64,000 bases of DNA from Pseudomonas asturiensis (GTDB lineage Bacteria; Pseudomonadota; Gammaproteobacteria; Pseudomonadales; Pseudomonadaceae). The translations under genes and the position numbers were made by a program. A model generated the notes under the pieces. It was not told the origin of the DNA. It did not search any database and was given only the letters and a program-made list of their open reading frames with translations. Positions 21,307 through 30,505 of the stretch are shown in pieces (positions within the stretch are counted from its first letter, which is position 1; each line of letters begins with the position of its first letter). The stretch lies in contig NZ_FRDA01000008.1 in the NCBI RefSeq assembly GCF_900143095.1, positions 124,001 through 188,000 of the forward strand, written 5' to 3'.

Positions 21307-22298
21307 CGGTACTCGTGACCGGCGCAGCCGGGTTTATTGGATTCCATGTTGCCAGGCGTCTGTGTGAACTCGGTGTTGAGGTAGTCGGCATCGACAACCT
21401 CAACGATTACTACAGCGTCGAACTGAAACAATCGCGACTGGCCATGCTTCAGTGCATGCCCGGCTTCACCTTCAACCGGTTAGACATTACCGACGCAGAG
21501 GGTCTTGGCGCTCTATTTGAGCGGCATGGCTTCGAACAGGTCATTCACCTGGCAGCCCAGGCCGGTGTGCGCTATTCACTGGAACAACCCAACGCCTACG
21601 TTCAGTCCAATCTGGTCGGTTTTATCAATGTGCTTGAGGCCTGCCGTCAGCACCGGCCAGCGCACCTTGTTTACGCCTCCAGCAGCTCGGTCTACGGGGC
21701 TAATACGTGTATGCCATTTCGGGTAGAGGATGCGGTCGACAGGCCGCTCTCCCTGTATGCCGCCACAAAGCGAGCCAATGAACTGACGGCCTACAGCTAT
21801 TCCCACCTGTATGGCTTGCATGCCACCGGGCTGCGCTTCTTCACGGTTTACGGCCCCTGGGGCCGACCAGACATGGCGTTGTTCAAGTTTACCCAGGCGA
21901 TGCTCTGCGATGAGCCTGTGGATATCTACAACCACGGCGAGATGGCGCGAGACTTCACTTACATCGAGGACATCGTCGAAAGCATCATGCGTCTGCGCCT
22001 GCGTCCACCTGAGTCAGTGGGCGGCGAGCCGCCTCATCAGCTCTTCAATATCGGCCGCGGCCAGCCCGTCAAACTGCTGGAGTTCGTCGATTGCCTGGAG
22101 AAAGCGCTGGGCGTATGCGCCAAGCGTCGCTATCTCCCCCTGCAAGCCGGCGACGTACTGCACACCTGGGCCGACGTGACTGCGTTGACCCAGTGGATCG
22201 ATTTCCAGCCGCAGGTATCGGTCGACAACGGCGTAAACGCCTTTGTTGCCTGGTATCGAGAGCACTATCGATCCGGGCCTCGTCCGCCATCTCTCTAA
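21303..22298 (+). CDS. NAD-dependent epimerase, probably UDP-glucuronate 4-epimerase
   Basis: An extended SDR of 331 residues: NAD motif GAAGFIGFHVA at residues 7-17, catalytic SSSSVYG near residue 125 and Tyr-x3-Lys in YAATKRANE near residue 156. Sequence style (IDNLNDYYSVELKQSRLAML, GPWGRPDMALFKF) is that of UDP-GlcA 4-epimerases such as LpsL, which make UDP-galacturonate. Being coupled to ugd by a 4-base overlap supports this. The soluble-sugar product could feed LPS or a polysaccharide. Confidence 0.9.
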   Translation: MTVLVTGAAGFIGFHVARRLCELGVEVVGIDNLNDYYSVELKQSRLAMLQCMPGFTFNRLDITDAEGLGALFERHGFEQVIHLAAQAGVRYSLEQPNAYVQSNLVGFINVLEACRQHRPAHLVYASSSSVYGANTCMPFRVEDAVDRPLSLYAATKRANELTAYSYSHLYGLHATGLRFFTVYGPWGRPDMALFKFTQAMLCDEPVDIYNHGEMARDFTYIEDIVESIMRLRLRPPESVGGEPPHQLFNIGRGQPVKLLEFVDCLEKALGVCAKRRYLPLQAGDVLHTWADVTALTQWIDFQPQVSVDNGVNAFVAWYREHYRSGPRPPSL

Positions 22299-22309
22299 TA
22301 AGGACATCC

Positions 22310-23053
22310 ATGACTACGCCCATTTTTCTGTCTGTCGTGATTCCAGCTAAAAACGAAGCCGACAACCTCCCCGCCCTGGTCAGGGAAGTCTGTGCTGCGC
22401 TCACCGGCGAGCGCTACGAGATACTGGTGGTTGACGACGGCAGCACGGATAACACCCTGCAAGTACTGACGAACCTGAAGGAAAGCGGCCTCAACACGTT
22501 GCGCATCCTGCGCCATGAGCGATCTCTCGGTCAGAGCACATCGATTTATCACGCAGCATTGGCAGCTGAGGGTGAATGGCTGGCGACGCTGGATGGAGAT
22601 GGCCAGAACGATCCTGCCGACATTCCAGGGATGTTATCGCTGGTACGCGCTCGTCAGGGAGGCCCGAACTCGATCCAGCTGGTGGCGGGGCATCGGGTGA
22701 ATCGCCGCGATACGGCCAGCAAGCGATGGGCCTCGCGATTCGCGAACGGTCTGCGCAGCCGCCTTCTCAAAGACGCTACACCGGACACCGGCTGCGGCCT
22801 GAAGCTGATCGAGCGAGCGGCTTTTTTGCGCCTGCCTTACTTCGACCACATGCACCGATTCATTCCGGCACTCATTCAGCGACACAACGGCCGGATGGTC
22901 ATCCACCCCGTCAATCACCGTCACCGACAGGCGGGTGTATCCAAGTACGGCAATCTGGACCGTGCGCTGGTCGGCATTCTTGACCTGTTTGGTGTCTGGT
23001 GGCTGATCCGCAGGACCCGCCTGGATGCCACCGCACAGGAGCAGCGCCCATGA
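22310..23053 (+). CDS. Family 2 glycosyltransferase, polyprenyl-phosphate sugar synthase type
   Basis: The ATG at 22310 follows AATAAGGACATCC and gives 247 residues. It is a GT-A enzyme of the dolichyl-phosphate-mannose-synthase/ArnC/RgtE type: VVIPAKNEADNLPAL at the N-terminus, VVDDGSTDNT near residue 45 and the catalytic TLDGDGQNDPAD near residue 93. There are no C-terminal membrane helices beyond a short hydrophobic stretch, unlike ArnC with two. It would load the uronic acid made by the two upstream enzymes onto undecaprenyl phosphate; this role is inferred from context. Confidence 0.88.
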   Translation: MTTPIFLSVVIPAKNEADNLPALVREVCAALTGERYEILVVDDGSTDNTLQVLTNLKESGLNTLRILRHERSLGQSTSIYHAALAAEGEWLATLDGDGQNDPADIPGMLSLVRARQGGPNSIQLVAGHRVNRRDTASKRWASRFANGLRSRLLKDATPDTGCGLKLIERAAFLRLPYFDHMHRFIPALIQRHNGRMVIHPVNHRHRQAGVSKYGNLDRALVGILDLFGVWWLIRRTRLDATAQEQRP

Positions 23054-23334
23054 AACTTGATAGCGAAACCCTCTGGCTGATCCTTGGCTTCGTCGGGCAG
23101 GCCGTCTTTACCGGCCGTTTCGTTCTGCAATGGCTGTACAGCGAATTCAAGAAGCGCAGCGTCATTCCGGTGGGCTTCTGGTACCTGAGCATGCTGGGCA
23201 GCTCAATCCTTTTGATCTACGCGATCTATCGACAGGACCCCGTGTTCATAGCAGGTCAGGCTTTTGGACTGATCGTGTACATGCGCAACCTTCAACTGAT
23301 CAGCCAACAGGCCAAGACACCCAAGGAGCAATGA
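23050..23334 (+). CDS. LAB_N domain small membrane protein (possible lipid-linked sugar flippase)
   Basis: A 94-residue protein with three hydrophobic helices (about residues 8-25, 43-60, 66-84) matching the domain named for the N-terminus of lipid-A-disaccharide synthase: GFVGQAVFTGRFVLQWLYSE and RSVIPVGFWYLSMLGS. Despite the name it has no LpxB catalytic part. LAB_N proteins typically lie between a polyprenyl-phosphate glycosyltransferase and an ArnT-like gene, as here, which suggests a SMR-like flippase role. ATGA overlaps couple it at both ends. Confidence 0.85.
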   Translation: MKLDSETLWLILGFVGQAVFTGRFVLQWLYSEFKKRSVIPVGFWYLSMLGSSILLIYAIYRQDPVFIAGQAFGLIVYMRNLQLISQQAKTPKEQ

Positions 23335-24860
23335 CGTTGCGAACTTCCATTTCGCCTCGCCTCGAAGGATGGTTACTGGTCGTGCTGGCCGTCGTGCTGG
23401 TCGGGGCCGGTCTGGGTTTGCGCCAGCCGCAGAACGTTGACGAAGAACGCTTTCTGGGCGTTGCGCTGGAGATGCTGCAGAACGGGTCGTGGTTCGTCCC
23501 CCATAGGGCCGCCGAAATCTATGCCGATAAACCGCCCTTGTTCATGTGGGCAGTTGCGTTCTTCATTTGGTTGACCGGCAGCCCGAACATAGCGCTCTAT
23601 CTGCCCGCACTGTTCTCGGCAGGCGCGACCACTGCAGTCCTCTACGACCTGGGGCGTCGTCTCTGGAACCGACGCATCGGTCGATACGCCGCCTTGCTGT
23701 TCCTGGCCACTTATCAAACCTACAGCATCCTGCGCACCGGACAGATCGACAGCTTCCTTTGCCTATGGGTCGCGCTCGGTTTCTACGGTTTGGTTCGTCA
23801 CCTGTTGCTCGGACCGTCCTGGCGCTGGTTTTATTTCAGTTGCGCAGCGATGGGCCTGGGAATCATCAGCAAAGGCGTGGGTTTTGTACCGGCCTTGATG
23901 CTGATTCCGTATGCCTACGCCGTGCGTAAAAACTGGCAAGGTGTGGTGAGAATGCCTGGCCAGGCTGCACGCTGGGCGCTGGGTTTACTGGTGACATTGC
24001 TGGCGTGCTGCCTCTGGCTGGTCCCCATGGTGATCTCGGTCGTGCGTGACGGGGGACCGGAAGGCTTTGCTTATATTCACGAAATACTCCTGCACCAGAC
24101 GGCCAATCGCTACGCCAGTGCCTGGGACCACCGCGAGCCCTTCTGGTATTTCTTTGTCAAAGTCATCCCTCAGTACTGGCTTCCACTTATCTTCGCGCTG
24201 CCCTGGCTGATCCCGGCGTGGCGCAGGCAATTGAGCAAACAGGATGGCCGAGTGTTGATACTGCTTGGCTGGGTGTTGCTGGTGCTGCTGTTCTTCAGCC
24301 TTTCCAGTGGCAAACGCAAGCTCTACATCTTTCCCGCGCTCCCCGGCCTGGTACTGGTCGCGGCCCCACTGGTGCCCTGGCTTCTGCGGCGCTGGTTCAA
24401 GGAACGCGCCTGGGCTCGGCGAATATTCCCGACAGTGGTCGTTGTATGGCTGGGTCTGTGGTTCGCCAGAGGCTTCGTCGAACCGCTCATCGAAGGCGAG
24501 AACCCACACAAGGAGCTGATGGAGCAGGCCGCCAAAGTCACCCAGGGGGCCGATCTGGTCCTGGTCAACTGGCGTGAGGGCCACTGGCTTTATGCGCGCC
24601 AACCCATTGTGCATTTCGGTTTTGCCCGGCCCTTGGCGGTCGAGCAGGCGGCCAGGTGGCTGCGAGAGCACCCCGGCACCTTCGCGCTGGTTCCAGGCGA
24701 ACTATTGGCCAATTGCTTCCTGCCGGAAAAGGCTCATGCGCTGGGTCAGACATCCAGGGCGGACTGGTTCGTGGTCGATGCCCAGGCCGACAACGGCGTG
24801 TGCCGGCCTGAACGCCCTATGGAAGTCTATCGATTTGCCTGGAAACAGCCTGTCCAATGA
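23331..24860 (+). CDS. ArnT-like GT-C glycosyltransferase (family 39/83)
   Basis: The ATG at 23331 overlaps the LAB_N stop (ATGA) and gives 509 residues. It has about twelve membrane helices and the periplasmic-loop motif with acidic residues VDEERFLGVALEML near residue 34, which in ArnT and relatives holds the catalytic Asp/Glu; DKPPLFMWAVAFF follows. Such enzymes transfer a sugar from an undecaprenyl carrier to lipid A or LPS core. Because arnA, arnB and arnD are missing here, galacturonate is a better candidate donor than aminoarabinose (inference). Confidence 0.88.
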   Translation: MTLRTSISPRLEGWLLVVLAVVLVGAGLGLRQPQNVDEERFLGVALEMLQNGSWFVPHRAAEIYADKPPLFMWAVAFFIWLTGSPNIALYLPALFSAGATTAVLYDLGRRLWNRRIGRYAALLFLATYQTYSILRTGQIDSFLCLWVALGFYGLVRHLLLGPSWRWFYFSCAAMGLGIISKGVGFVPALMLIPYAYAVRKNWQGVVRMPGQAARWALGLLVTLLACCLWLVPMVISVVRDGGPEGFAYIHEILLHQTANRYASAWDHREPFWYFFVKVIPQYWLPLIFALPWLIPAWRRQLSKQDGRVLILLGWVLLVLLFFSLSSGKRKLYIFPALPGLVLVAAPLVPWLLRRWFKERAWARRIFPTVVVVWLGLWFARGFVEPLIEGENPHKELMEQAAKVTQGADLVLVNWREGHWLYARQPIVHFGFARPLAVEQAARWLREHPGTFALVPGELLANCFLPEKAHALGQTSRADWFVVDAQADNGVCRPERPMEVYRFAWKQPVQ

Positions 24861-24898
24861 CCATCAGCCCAATCGCCAAGCAAGCAGGGAGTGCCTGA
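24857..24898 (+). CDS. 13-codon mini-ORF bridging the ArnT-like gene and the next gene
   Basis: ATG at 24857 overlaps the ArnT-like TGA (ATGA) and the frame reads MTISPIAKQAGSA before TGA at 24896-24898, four bases before the ATG at 24903. Its placement allows ribosomes finishing the ArnT-like gene to continue to the next start. It could be chance; the peptide has no recognisable feature. Confidence 0.3.
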   Translation: MTISPIAKQAGSA

Positions 24899-24902
24899 CG
24901 CC

Positions 24903-25907
24903 ATGCTTCTGGAAACCATAAGAACGGCGCGCGAGGGTGGGTCGAGCCTGTATCGACGACGAGTCTCACTCGCGCAGATACTGCTCGTCACCGTTACGTT
25001 TGGGGTGTTGATGCTGGCATACGGCGTGTCGACACACTTTCAGATTCATCAGCAGCTCTATCAGTACGGCCGCACCTGGTTGAAGGGAAATGAAGCACCC
25101 GATAAAAACATCTGGTTGCCGGACTTTCAGGTGGTTGTCGAAGCCAAACCCATCGGCCCGGATGTGGCCAATATCTCGGGAATAGCTTACGACTACGACA
25201 ACCATCGCCTGCTGGCCGTGACCAACAAGGGGCCGATGCAACTGCTGGCGCTGGACATGAACGGCGACATTCTCGAACGCTACCCCCTGATCGGTTTTGA
25301 CGACACAGAAGGAGTGGCCTATCTGGGTAACGGACGGGTAGCGCTTTGCGACGAGCAGCTTCAGCAACTGGATATCATCACCTTGCCAGCAGCCGCTCGT
25401 CCAATCCAGGTCGAAGAGGCCCAGTACATCGCGTTAGTGATCAATCCAAGCCTGCACAACAAGGGCTTTGAAGGTGTCACTTACGATCCTGATAACGACC
25501 GTCTATTCGCGATCAAGGAGCGTGATCCACGCCAGCTATTCGAGGTTTCTGGCGTCTTGCGGTCCATCGACCAAGGCCGCTTGCAGATAAAAGTTGTCGA
25601 TCGGCTGGATTGGGTGACAGGGGGTGTTGCTGCACGTGATCTTTCGGAAGGTTACTACGATCCGCGTACCGGACACTTGCTGCTACTCAGTGACCAGTCA
25701 CGCTCAATCACCGAGCTGGACGGTAACGGTAGGTTCGTCAGTATAAGGTCGTTGGCATCGGGATTTTCCGACCTGAAAAACAGCATCCCCCAGCCTGAAG
25801 GACTGACCATGGACCGCGATGGCAATCTGTACGTGGTCAGCGAGCCGAATCTGTTTTACAGGTTTTCAAAAGCACAGAAGCAACCCGCTGAACAACCGGG
25901 TCACTGA
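24903..25907 (+). CDS. SdiA-regulated domain protein (YjiK-like, membrane-anchored)
   Basis: 334 residues from the ATG at 24903 (MLLETIRTAREGG); a GTG at 24891 would add four. A single N-terminal anchor (about residues 22-42) is followed by a beta-propeller-like periplasmic domain with the family segments NISGIAYDYDNHRLLAVTN, FDDTEGVAYLGNGRVAL and NKGFEGVTYDPDNDRLF. The biochemical role of the PF06977 family is unknown. As the last gene of the ugd operon it probably takes part in, or senses, the envelope modification; that is inference. Confidence 0.85.
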   Translation: MLLETIRTAREGGSSLYRRRVSLAQILLVTVTFGVLMLAYGVSTHFQIHQQLYQYGRTWLKGNEAPDKNIWLPDFQVVVEAKPIGPDVANISGIAYDYDNHRLLAVTNKGPMQLLALDMNGDILERYPLIGFDDTEGVAYLGNGRVALCDEQLQQLDIITLPAAARPIQVEEAQYIALVINPSLHNKGFEGVTYDPDNDRLFAIKERDPRQLFEVSGVLRSIDQGRLQIKVVDRLDWVTGGVAARDLSEGYYDPRTGHLLLLSDQSRSITELDGNGRFVSIRSLASGFSDLKNSIPQPEGLTMDRDGNLYVVSEPNLFYRFSKAQKQPAEQPGH

Positions 25908-25928
25908 AGGCGAAGACGCCTGGTTTCG

Positions 25929-26879
25929 TCAGATCCAGCCGCCCCACTGCAGGATAAAAATCCCGATATTGGTCGTCACGGCGGCGGCCAGCGTGGTCAG
26001 CACGATGATCGCGGCTGCCAACTCGTAATTGCCATTGGCGGTGCGCGCCATGATGTAGCTGGCGGCGGCGGTCGGACTGCCGAAGTACAGGAACAGAATG
26101 CCCAGCTCCGCGCCACGAAAGCCCACCAGCCAGGCCGCGAACGTGCACAGCACCGGCAGCCAGACCATCTTCATCACACTGGCACTGATGGCCAGCTTGC
26201 CGCTCTTGCGCAGCGAGGCCAGTGACAGCGTACCGCCGATGCAGATCAGTGCCAGCGGCAAGGTCATCTGCGCCAGATAGCTGCCGGATGTTTCCAGCCA
26301 TTTGGGCAAACCGATACTGAAGTAGGCGAAAGGCGAAGCGATGATCACACTGATGATCAGCGGATTGGCCAATACACTTTTGAACACGTTCCACGGGTCG
26401 GACTTGATCACCGGGCTGTACACCGCCAGCACGACGGTCGACAGCGTGTTGTAAAAAACGATGACCAATGCCGCAAGAATCGCGCCCAGTGAAATGCCGT
26501 AGGAGCCATACATACTGGCGGCCAGCGCCAGGCCGATCACGCCGTTATTGCCGCGAAATGCACCCTGAACGTAAACCCCGCGGTCTTCATGCGGGCAGCG
26601 CCAGATCGCCCAGCACCAGGTGAACGCGAAACTCAGCAGCGTGGCGACGCCGAAGAAGATCAGCAGTCTGGGTTGCAGGGCCGCGCGCAGGTCGGCGTGG
26701 ATGATGCCCAGAAACAGCAGTGCAGGCATGGTGACGTTAAACACCAGTCCCGACGCTGCAACGATGAAACCATCGTTGATGGCACCGATGCGCTTGAGCA
26801 ACACACCGAGGAACAGCATGGCGAACACCGGGGCGGTGATGTTCAGGGTTTCAAGAAAAATAGCCAGCATCCAGCGCAC
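25929..26879 (-). CDS. AEC family transporter
   Basis: A 316-residue inner-membrane protein with about ten hydrophobic helices in two halves, characteristic of the auxin-efflux-carrier family (MdcF/YfdV-like) that moves carboxylates or unknown solutes. The family segments GLVFNVTMPALLFLGI and NPLIISVIIASPFAY are visible. It is convergent with the SdiA-regulated gene (21-base gap) and not obviously tied to its neighbours. A start at Met4 (MLAIFLETL) is equally possible. Substrate unknown. Confidence 0.87.
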   Translation of the reverse strand: MRWMLAIFLETLNITAPVFAMLFLGVLLKRIGAINDGFIVAASGLVFNVTMPALLFLGIIHADLRAALQPRLLIFFGVATLLSFAFTWCWAIWRCPHEDRGVYVQGAFRGNNGVIGLALAASMYGSYGISLGAILAALVIVFYNTLSTVVLAVYSPVIKSDPWNVFKSVLANPLIISVIIASPFAYFSIGLPKWLETSGSYLAQMTLPLALICIGGTLSLASLRKSGKLAISASVMKMVWLPVLCTFAAWLVGFRGAELGILFLYFGSPTAAASYIMARTANGNYELAAAIIVLTTLAAAVTTNIGIFILQWGGWI

Positions 26880-26975
26880 CCGGTCCCGTCGATAGGTGGC
26901 TCATGATAAGCCACCCACGACGCAGGTGTTGCAAGGAATTTCTGCAAACACCGAACCACCTGACGGCGCGGCGCG

Positions 26976-28550
26976 TCAGACGATACGACTGACCTCCACC
27001 GTTGGCTGCAACTGGCGTTCGAATACCGACACACCATCCAGGTCGCGCAGGGTCACGGTCATTTCGCCGCTCTGCCCGTCGATATTCACTTCACCGAAGA
27101 ACTGGAAACCGGCGAACGGTGAGGTGTTCTGCGCGGGCGGTGCCTTCTGGAAGACCAATTCCGGGCCGAAGGTCTTGTCAAGCTTATTGGGCCCGAAGCT
27201 GCCTGCGTTCAACGGTCCGGCAACGAATTCCCAGAACGGGTCAAAGTCCTGAAACACGGCCCGATCCGGCTGGTAGTGATGCGCAGCGCAATAATGCACA
27301 TCCGCCGTCAGCCACACACAGTCGCGAATCTTCTGCGCGCGCAGGTAGGTCAGCAGTTCCGCCACCTCCAGCTCACGCCCCAGCGCAGGTCCGTCATTGC
27401 CGTTGGCAATCGCTTCCCAGCGTGCAACGCCTGGGCTGACTTCACCGTCCGGTACACCCAGGCCAATCGGCATGTCGGCTGCGATGACCTTCCATTGCGC
27501 CCTGGAGCCTTTGAGCTCACGCTTGAGCCAGTCCAGTTGTTCGCGCCCCAGGAACGCCGTGGTCGGGCCCGGCTTGTCGGCCAGATTCGCGTCGTTGCCG
27601 TCGCGATAGCTGCGCATATCGAGGACGAACACATCCAGCATCGGGCCATAGGGGATCTTGCGATAGATCCGCCCGCCGTTATCGGCTTCCTGCAAACGCA
27701 ACGGCGCATATTCCAGGTATGCCTGACGCGCGCGGGAAGACAGCAACTGAATGTCCTTGACCTTGTAGCGGTCATCCAGCTGTTTGCTCGGCGACCAGTT
27801 GTTGGTCACTTCGTGGTCATCCCATTGCCAGATTTGCGGCACCTCGGCGTTAAACCGGCGCAGGTTCTCGTCCATCAGGTTGTAGCGATAGTTGCCGCGG
27901 TATTCGTCCAGCGTTTCGGCGACTTTGCTTTTCGCCTCGGTGGTGAGGTTGCGCCAGATGCGTCCATCCTCAACCGTGATCTGCGCCGGGACAGGGCCAT
28001 CGGCGTAAATGGTGTCGCCGCTGTGGATAAAAAAGTCCGGAAGACGCAGGCGCATGGCTTCGTAGATACGCATACCGCCCACGTCCGGGTTGATGCCAAA
28101 GCCCTGGCCCACCGTGTCGCCACTCCACACAAAACGAATGTTGCGACGCTGTTGCGGCATGCTGCGCAGATGGCCGAACCAGGGCTCACTGGCGACGCCG
28201 CTCTGCGCATCTTCGAACGACACACGGTAGAAGATCGTCTGATCGACGGGCAGGCCGGTCAGCTCGACGCGAGCGGTGAAGTCGGTGCGCCGATCGGCCA
28301 GCGCCGACACGACACGTCGCGGCTGGGTGAACATGCTGCGCGTGTCCCACTCCACGATCATGCGCGAAGGTCGGTCGCTGCGACTCCAGACCATCGCGCG
28401 GTCGCCCAGCACATCACCTGACTGGACGCCGTCAGTCATCTTCGGACGATCCTGCACCGCCGCGATGACCGCCGGCGCAAGCCCTGGCAACAACAACCCG
28501 GCCCCGACGGCCTGAATGACACGACGACGCTTGAGATCGAACTGGCTCAC
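26976..28550 (-). CDS. phoD: Alkaline phosphatase D (PhoD), Tat-exported
   Basis: PhoD enzymes are secreted Fe3+/Ca2+ phosphodiesterase-phosphomonoesterases. The 524-residue protein starts with a twin-arginine signal (KRRRVIQAVGAGLLLPGLA, residues 7-25). The N-terminal PhoD domain is followed by the metallophosphatase with HSGDTIYADGP, QWDDHEVTNNW and LTADVHYCAAHHY, which hold the metal ligands. It stands alone between an AEC transporter and the fru operon; no Pho box was recognised with confidence in the 200-base gap 28551-28750. Confidence 0.93.
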   Translation of the reverse strand: MSQFDLKRRRVIQAVGAGLLLPGLAPAVIAAVQDRPKMTDGVQSGDVLGDRAMVWSRSDRPSRMIVEWDTRSMFTQPRRVVSALADRRTDFTARVELTGLPVDQTIFYRVSFEDAQSGVASEPWFGHLRSMPQQRRNIRFVWSGDTVGQGFGINPDVGGMRIYEAMRLRLPDFFIHSGDTIYADGPVPAQITVEDGRIWRNLTTEAKSKVAETLDEYRGNYRYNLMDENLRRFNAEVPQIWQWDDHEVTNNWSPSKQLDDRYKVKDIQLLSSRARQAYLEYAPLRLQEADNGGRIYRKIPYGPMLDVFVLDMRSYRDGNDANLADKPGPTTAFLGREQLDWLKRELKGSRAQWKVIAADMPIGLGVPDGEVSPGVARWEAIANGNDGPALGRELEVAELLTYLRAQKIRDCVWLTADVHYCAAHHYQPDRAVFQDFDPFWEFVAGPLNAGSFGPNKLDKTFGPELVFQKAPPAQNTSPFAGFQFFGEVNIDGQSGEMTVTLRDLDGVSVFERQLQPTVEVSRIV

Positions 28551-28667
28551 GGTTATCCCCTCGCAGACAGGTAAAAGAGCAACCTAGCAGGGGAATGTTG
28601 GGGGAGTGTGACAGCGCTTGCGCAGCGTGGGAGAGGACCCACACATGAGTGCGAGATACCGCCGCCG

Positions 28668-28698
28668 CCCACAGAAGAAACAGCTTTTCTTCTGCGGG
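28668..28698. repeat. Imperfect palindrome downstream of fruA
   Basis: CCC-A-CAGAAGAA pairs with TTCTTCTG-C-GGG around a seven-base centre, between phoD and the end of fruA. It would form a strong hairpin at the 3' end of fruBKA mRNA but no T tract follows on either strand. It may stabilise the transcript end or act as a factor-dependent terminator. Confidence 0.45.
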
Positions 28699-28750
28699 AG
28701 GAAGTTGATAAGCGCGTGCGTGATCAGCGTCAGATCAGATCAGATAACAC

Positions 28751-30493
28751 TCAAGCACTGGCCGGGGCGACATCCATTTCGACCACTTCGGGCCGCTTGA
28801 GCACGGCATACACCACACCTGTCACCACGCTACCAACCACAATGGCCAGCAGGTAAAGCAGTGCGTGATTGATGGCGTTGGGGATCAGCATGACGAACAG
28901 GCCGCCGTGCGGGGCCATGAGTTTGCAGCCGAAGTACATCGACAGCGCACCGGTCAACGCGCCACCCACGACGCTCGCCGGGATCACGCGCAACGGGTCC
29001 TTGGCAGCGAACGGAATCGCCCCCTCGGAGATGAAGCACAGCCCCAGCACAAACGCGGCCTTGCCGGCCTCGCGCTCGCTCTGGGCAAACTTGCGACGGG
29101 CCAGCAGCGTGGCGATACCCATGCCGATAGGCGGCACCATGCCGGCGGCCATGGCAGCGGCCATCGGCGCGTAACTCTGCGACGCCAGCAAGCCGACCGA
29201 GAAAGCGTAGGACGCCTTGTTGATCGGCCCACCGAGGTCGACACACATCATCGCGCCCAGCAGCACACCCAGCAGAATCGCGTTGGTGGTGCCCATGCTG
29301 TCGAGGAAGTGGGTCAGCGCTTCGAGCATGCCCGCCACCGGCTTGCCGACCACGTAGATCATCACAAGCCCCGTGAACAGGCTCGACAGCAACGGGATGA
29401 TCAGGATCGGCTTGAGCGCTTCGACACTCGCGGGCAAGCGTGCATAGCGATTGATCGCCGCCGCGCTGTAACCGGCCAGAAAACCGGCCACGATGCCGCC
29501 AATGAAACCGGCACCCAGCGTACTCGCCAGCAGGCCACCGATCATGCCCGGCGCCAGACCCGGCCGGTCAGCAATGGAATACGCGATGTAACCGGCCAGC
29601 AACGGCACCATCAGTTTGAACGCCGCCTCGCCACCGATCTGCATCAAGGCGGCGGCCAAGGTGCCCTGCTCCTTGAACGCAGTGATCCCGAACACGAACG
29701 ACAGCGCAATCAGCAGACCACCGGCCACCACCATCGGCAGCATGAACGATACGCCGGTCAGGAGGTGCTTGTAGACGCCGGTCTTCTCTTGCGCGGCAGG
29801 CGACCTGGCAGCGGTTGCGTCGGACTCAACCTGACCTTCTGCCAACGCTTGTTTCAGCGTGGCCTCGGACTGTTTGAGTGCGATGCCCGTGCCGCAACGA
29901 TAGATTTTCTTGCCGACGAAACGGTCGGTGTTGACCTCGATATCCGCAGCCAGCAGCACCACGTCCGCGTCAGCGATGGCCTTCGGGCTCAGCGGATTAC
30001 GAGCGCCGACCGAGCCTTGGGTCTCGACCTGCAGGTCATAGTTCAGACGCTTGGCGGCTTGCTGGATGGCTTCGGCAGCCATGAACGTATGCGCCACGCC
30101 AGTCGGGCAGGCGGTGATCGCGACAATGCGCGGTTGAGCGCCGGAGCCGGTCGCGGTTTCAGGCGCGACCGCCTGCTGGGCAACGTGGACCTTCGCCTCC
30201 TTGTCAGCACGCAGCAGAAAGCCGTCAACGTCCTGCAAGGCATGGGAAGGCGAGTCCTGGAACAGACGCTTGCCGACGAAGCGGCTCAGGTCCACAGGCC
30301 CGGTATTGACGACCAGTACCAGATCGGCGGCCTCAATGTCCTGGGCCGACAGTTGGCGATCCGGTTTGTGCGGGTCAATGATCTCGACGCTGGTTTCCCA
30401 GCCCTGACGCATCGCCGCCGCTTCGAGCAATCGTGCACTGAGTACGCTGCTGACCTTGCCGTTCGGGCAGGCCGTTACTATGGCTAACTTCAT
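28751..30493 (-). CDS. fruA: Fructose-specific PTS permease, EIIB'BC
   Basis: FruA imports fructose with phosphorylation to fructose-1-phosphate. The 580 residues comprise an N-terminal degenerate EIIB' domain (VTACPNGKVSSVL, residues 6-18), a second EIIB with phospho-Cys in TACPTGVAHTFMAAEA near residue 130, and a membrane EIIC from about residue 235 with eight or more helices (FMLPMVVAGGLLIALSF; the GGPINKASYAFSVG loop). It is the last gene of fruB-fruK-fruA, 12 bases after fruK. Confidence 0.96.
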   Translation of the reverse strand: MKLAIVTACPNGKVSSVLSARLLEAAAMRQGWETSVEIIDPHKPDRQLSAQDIEAADLVLVVNTGPVDLSRFVGKRLFQDSPSHALQDVDGFLLRADKEAKVHVAQQAVAPETATGSGAQPRIVAITACPTGVAHTFMAAEAIQQAAKRLNYDLQVETQGSVGARNPLSPKAIADADVVLLAADIEVNTDRFVGKKIYRCGTGIALKQSEATLKQALAEGQVESDATAARSPAAQEKTGVYKHLLTGVSFMLPMVVAGGLLIALSFVFGITAFKEQGTLAAALMQIGGEAAFKLMVPLLAGYIAYSIADRPGLAPGMIGGLLASTLGAGFIGGIVAGFLAGYSAAAINRYARLPASVEALKPILIIPLLSSLFTGLVMIYVVGKPVAGMLEALTHFLDSMGTTNAILLGVLLGAMMCVDLGGPINKASYAFSVGLLASQSYAPMAAAMAAGMVPPIGMGIATLLARRKFAQSEREAGKAAFVLGLCFISEGAIPFAAKDPLRVIPASVVGGALTGALSMYFGCKLMAPHGGLFVMLIPNAINHALLYLLAIVVGSVVTGVVYAVLKRPEVVEMDVAPASA

Positions 30494-30505
30494 GACGATC
30501 CTCTC

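Noticed and set aside
28551..28750. Small ORFs between phoD and fruA
   Set aside because: Frames at 28608 and 28618 lack ribosome-binding sites and run through the palindrome; no conserved features.
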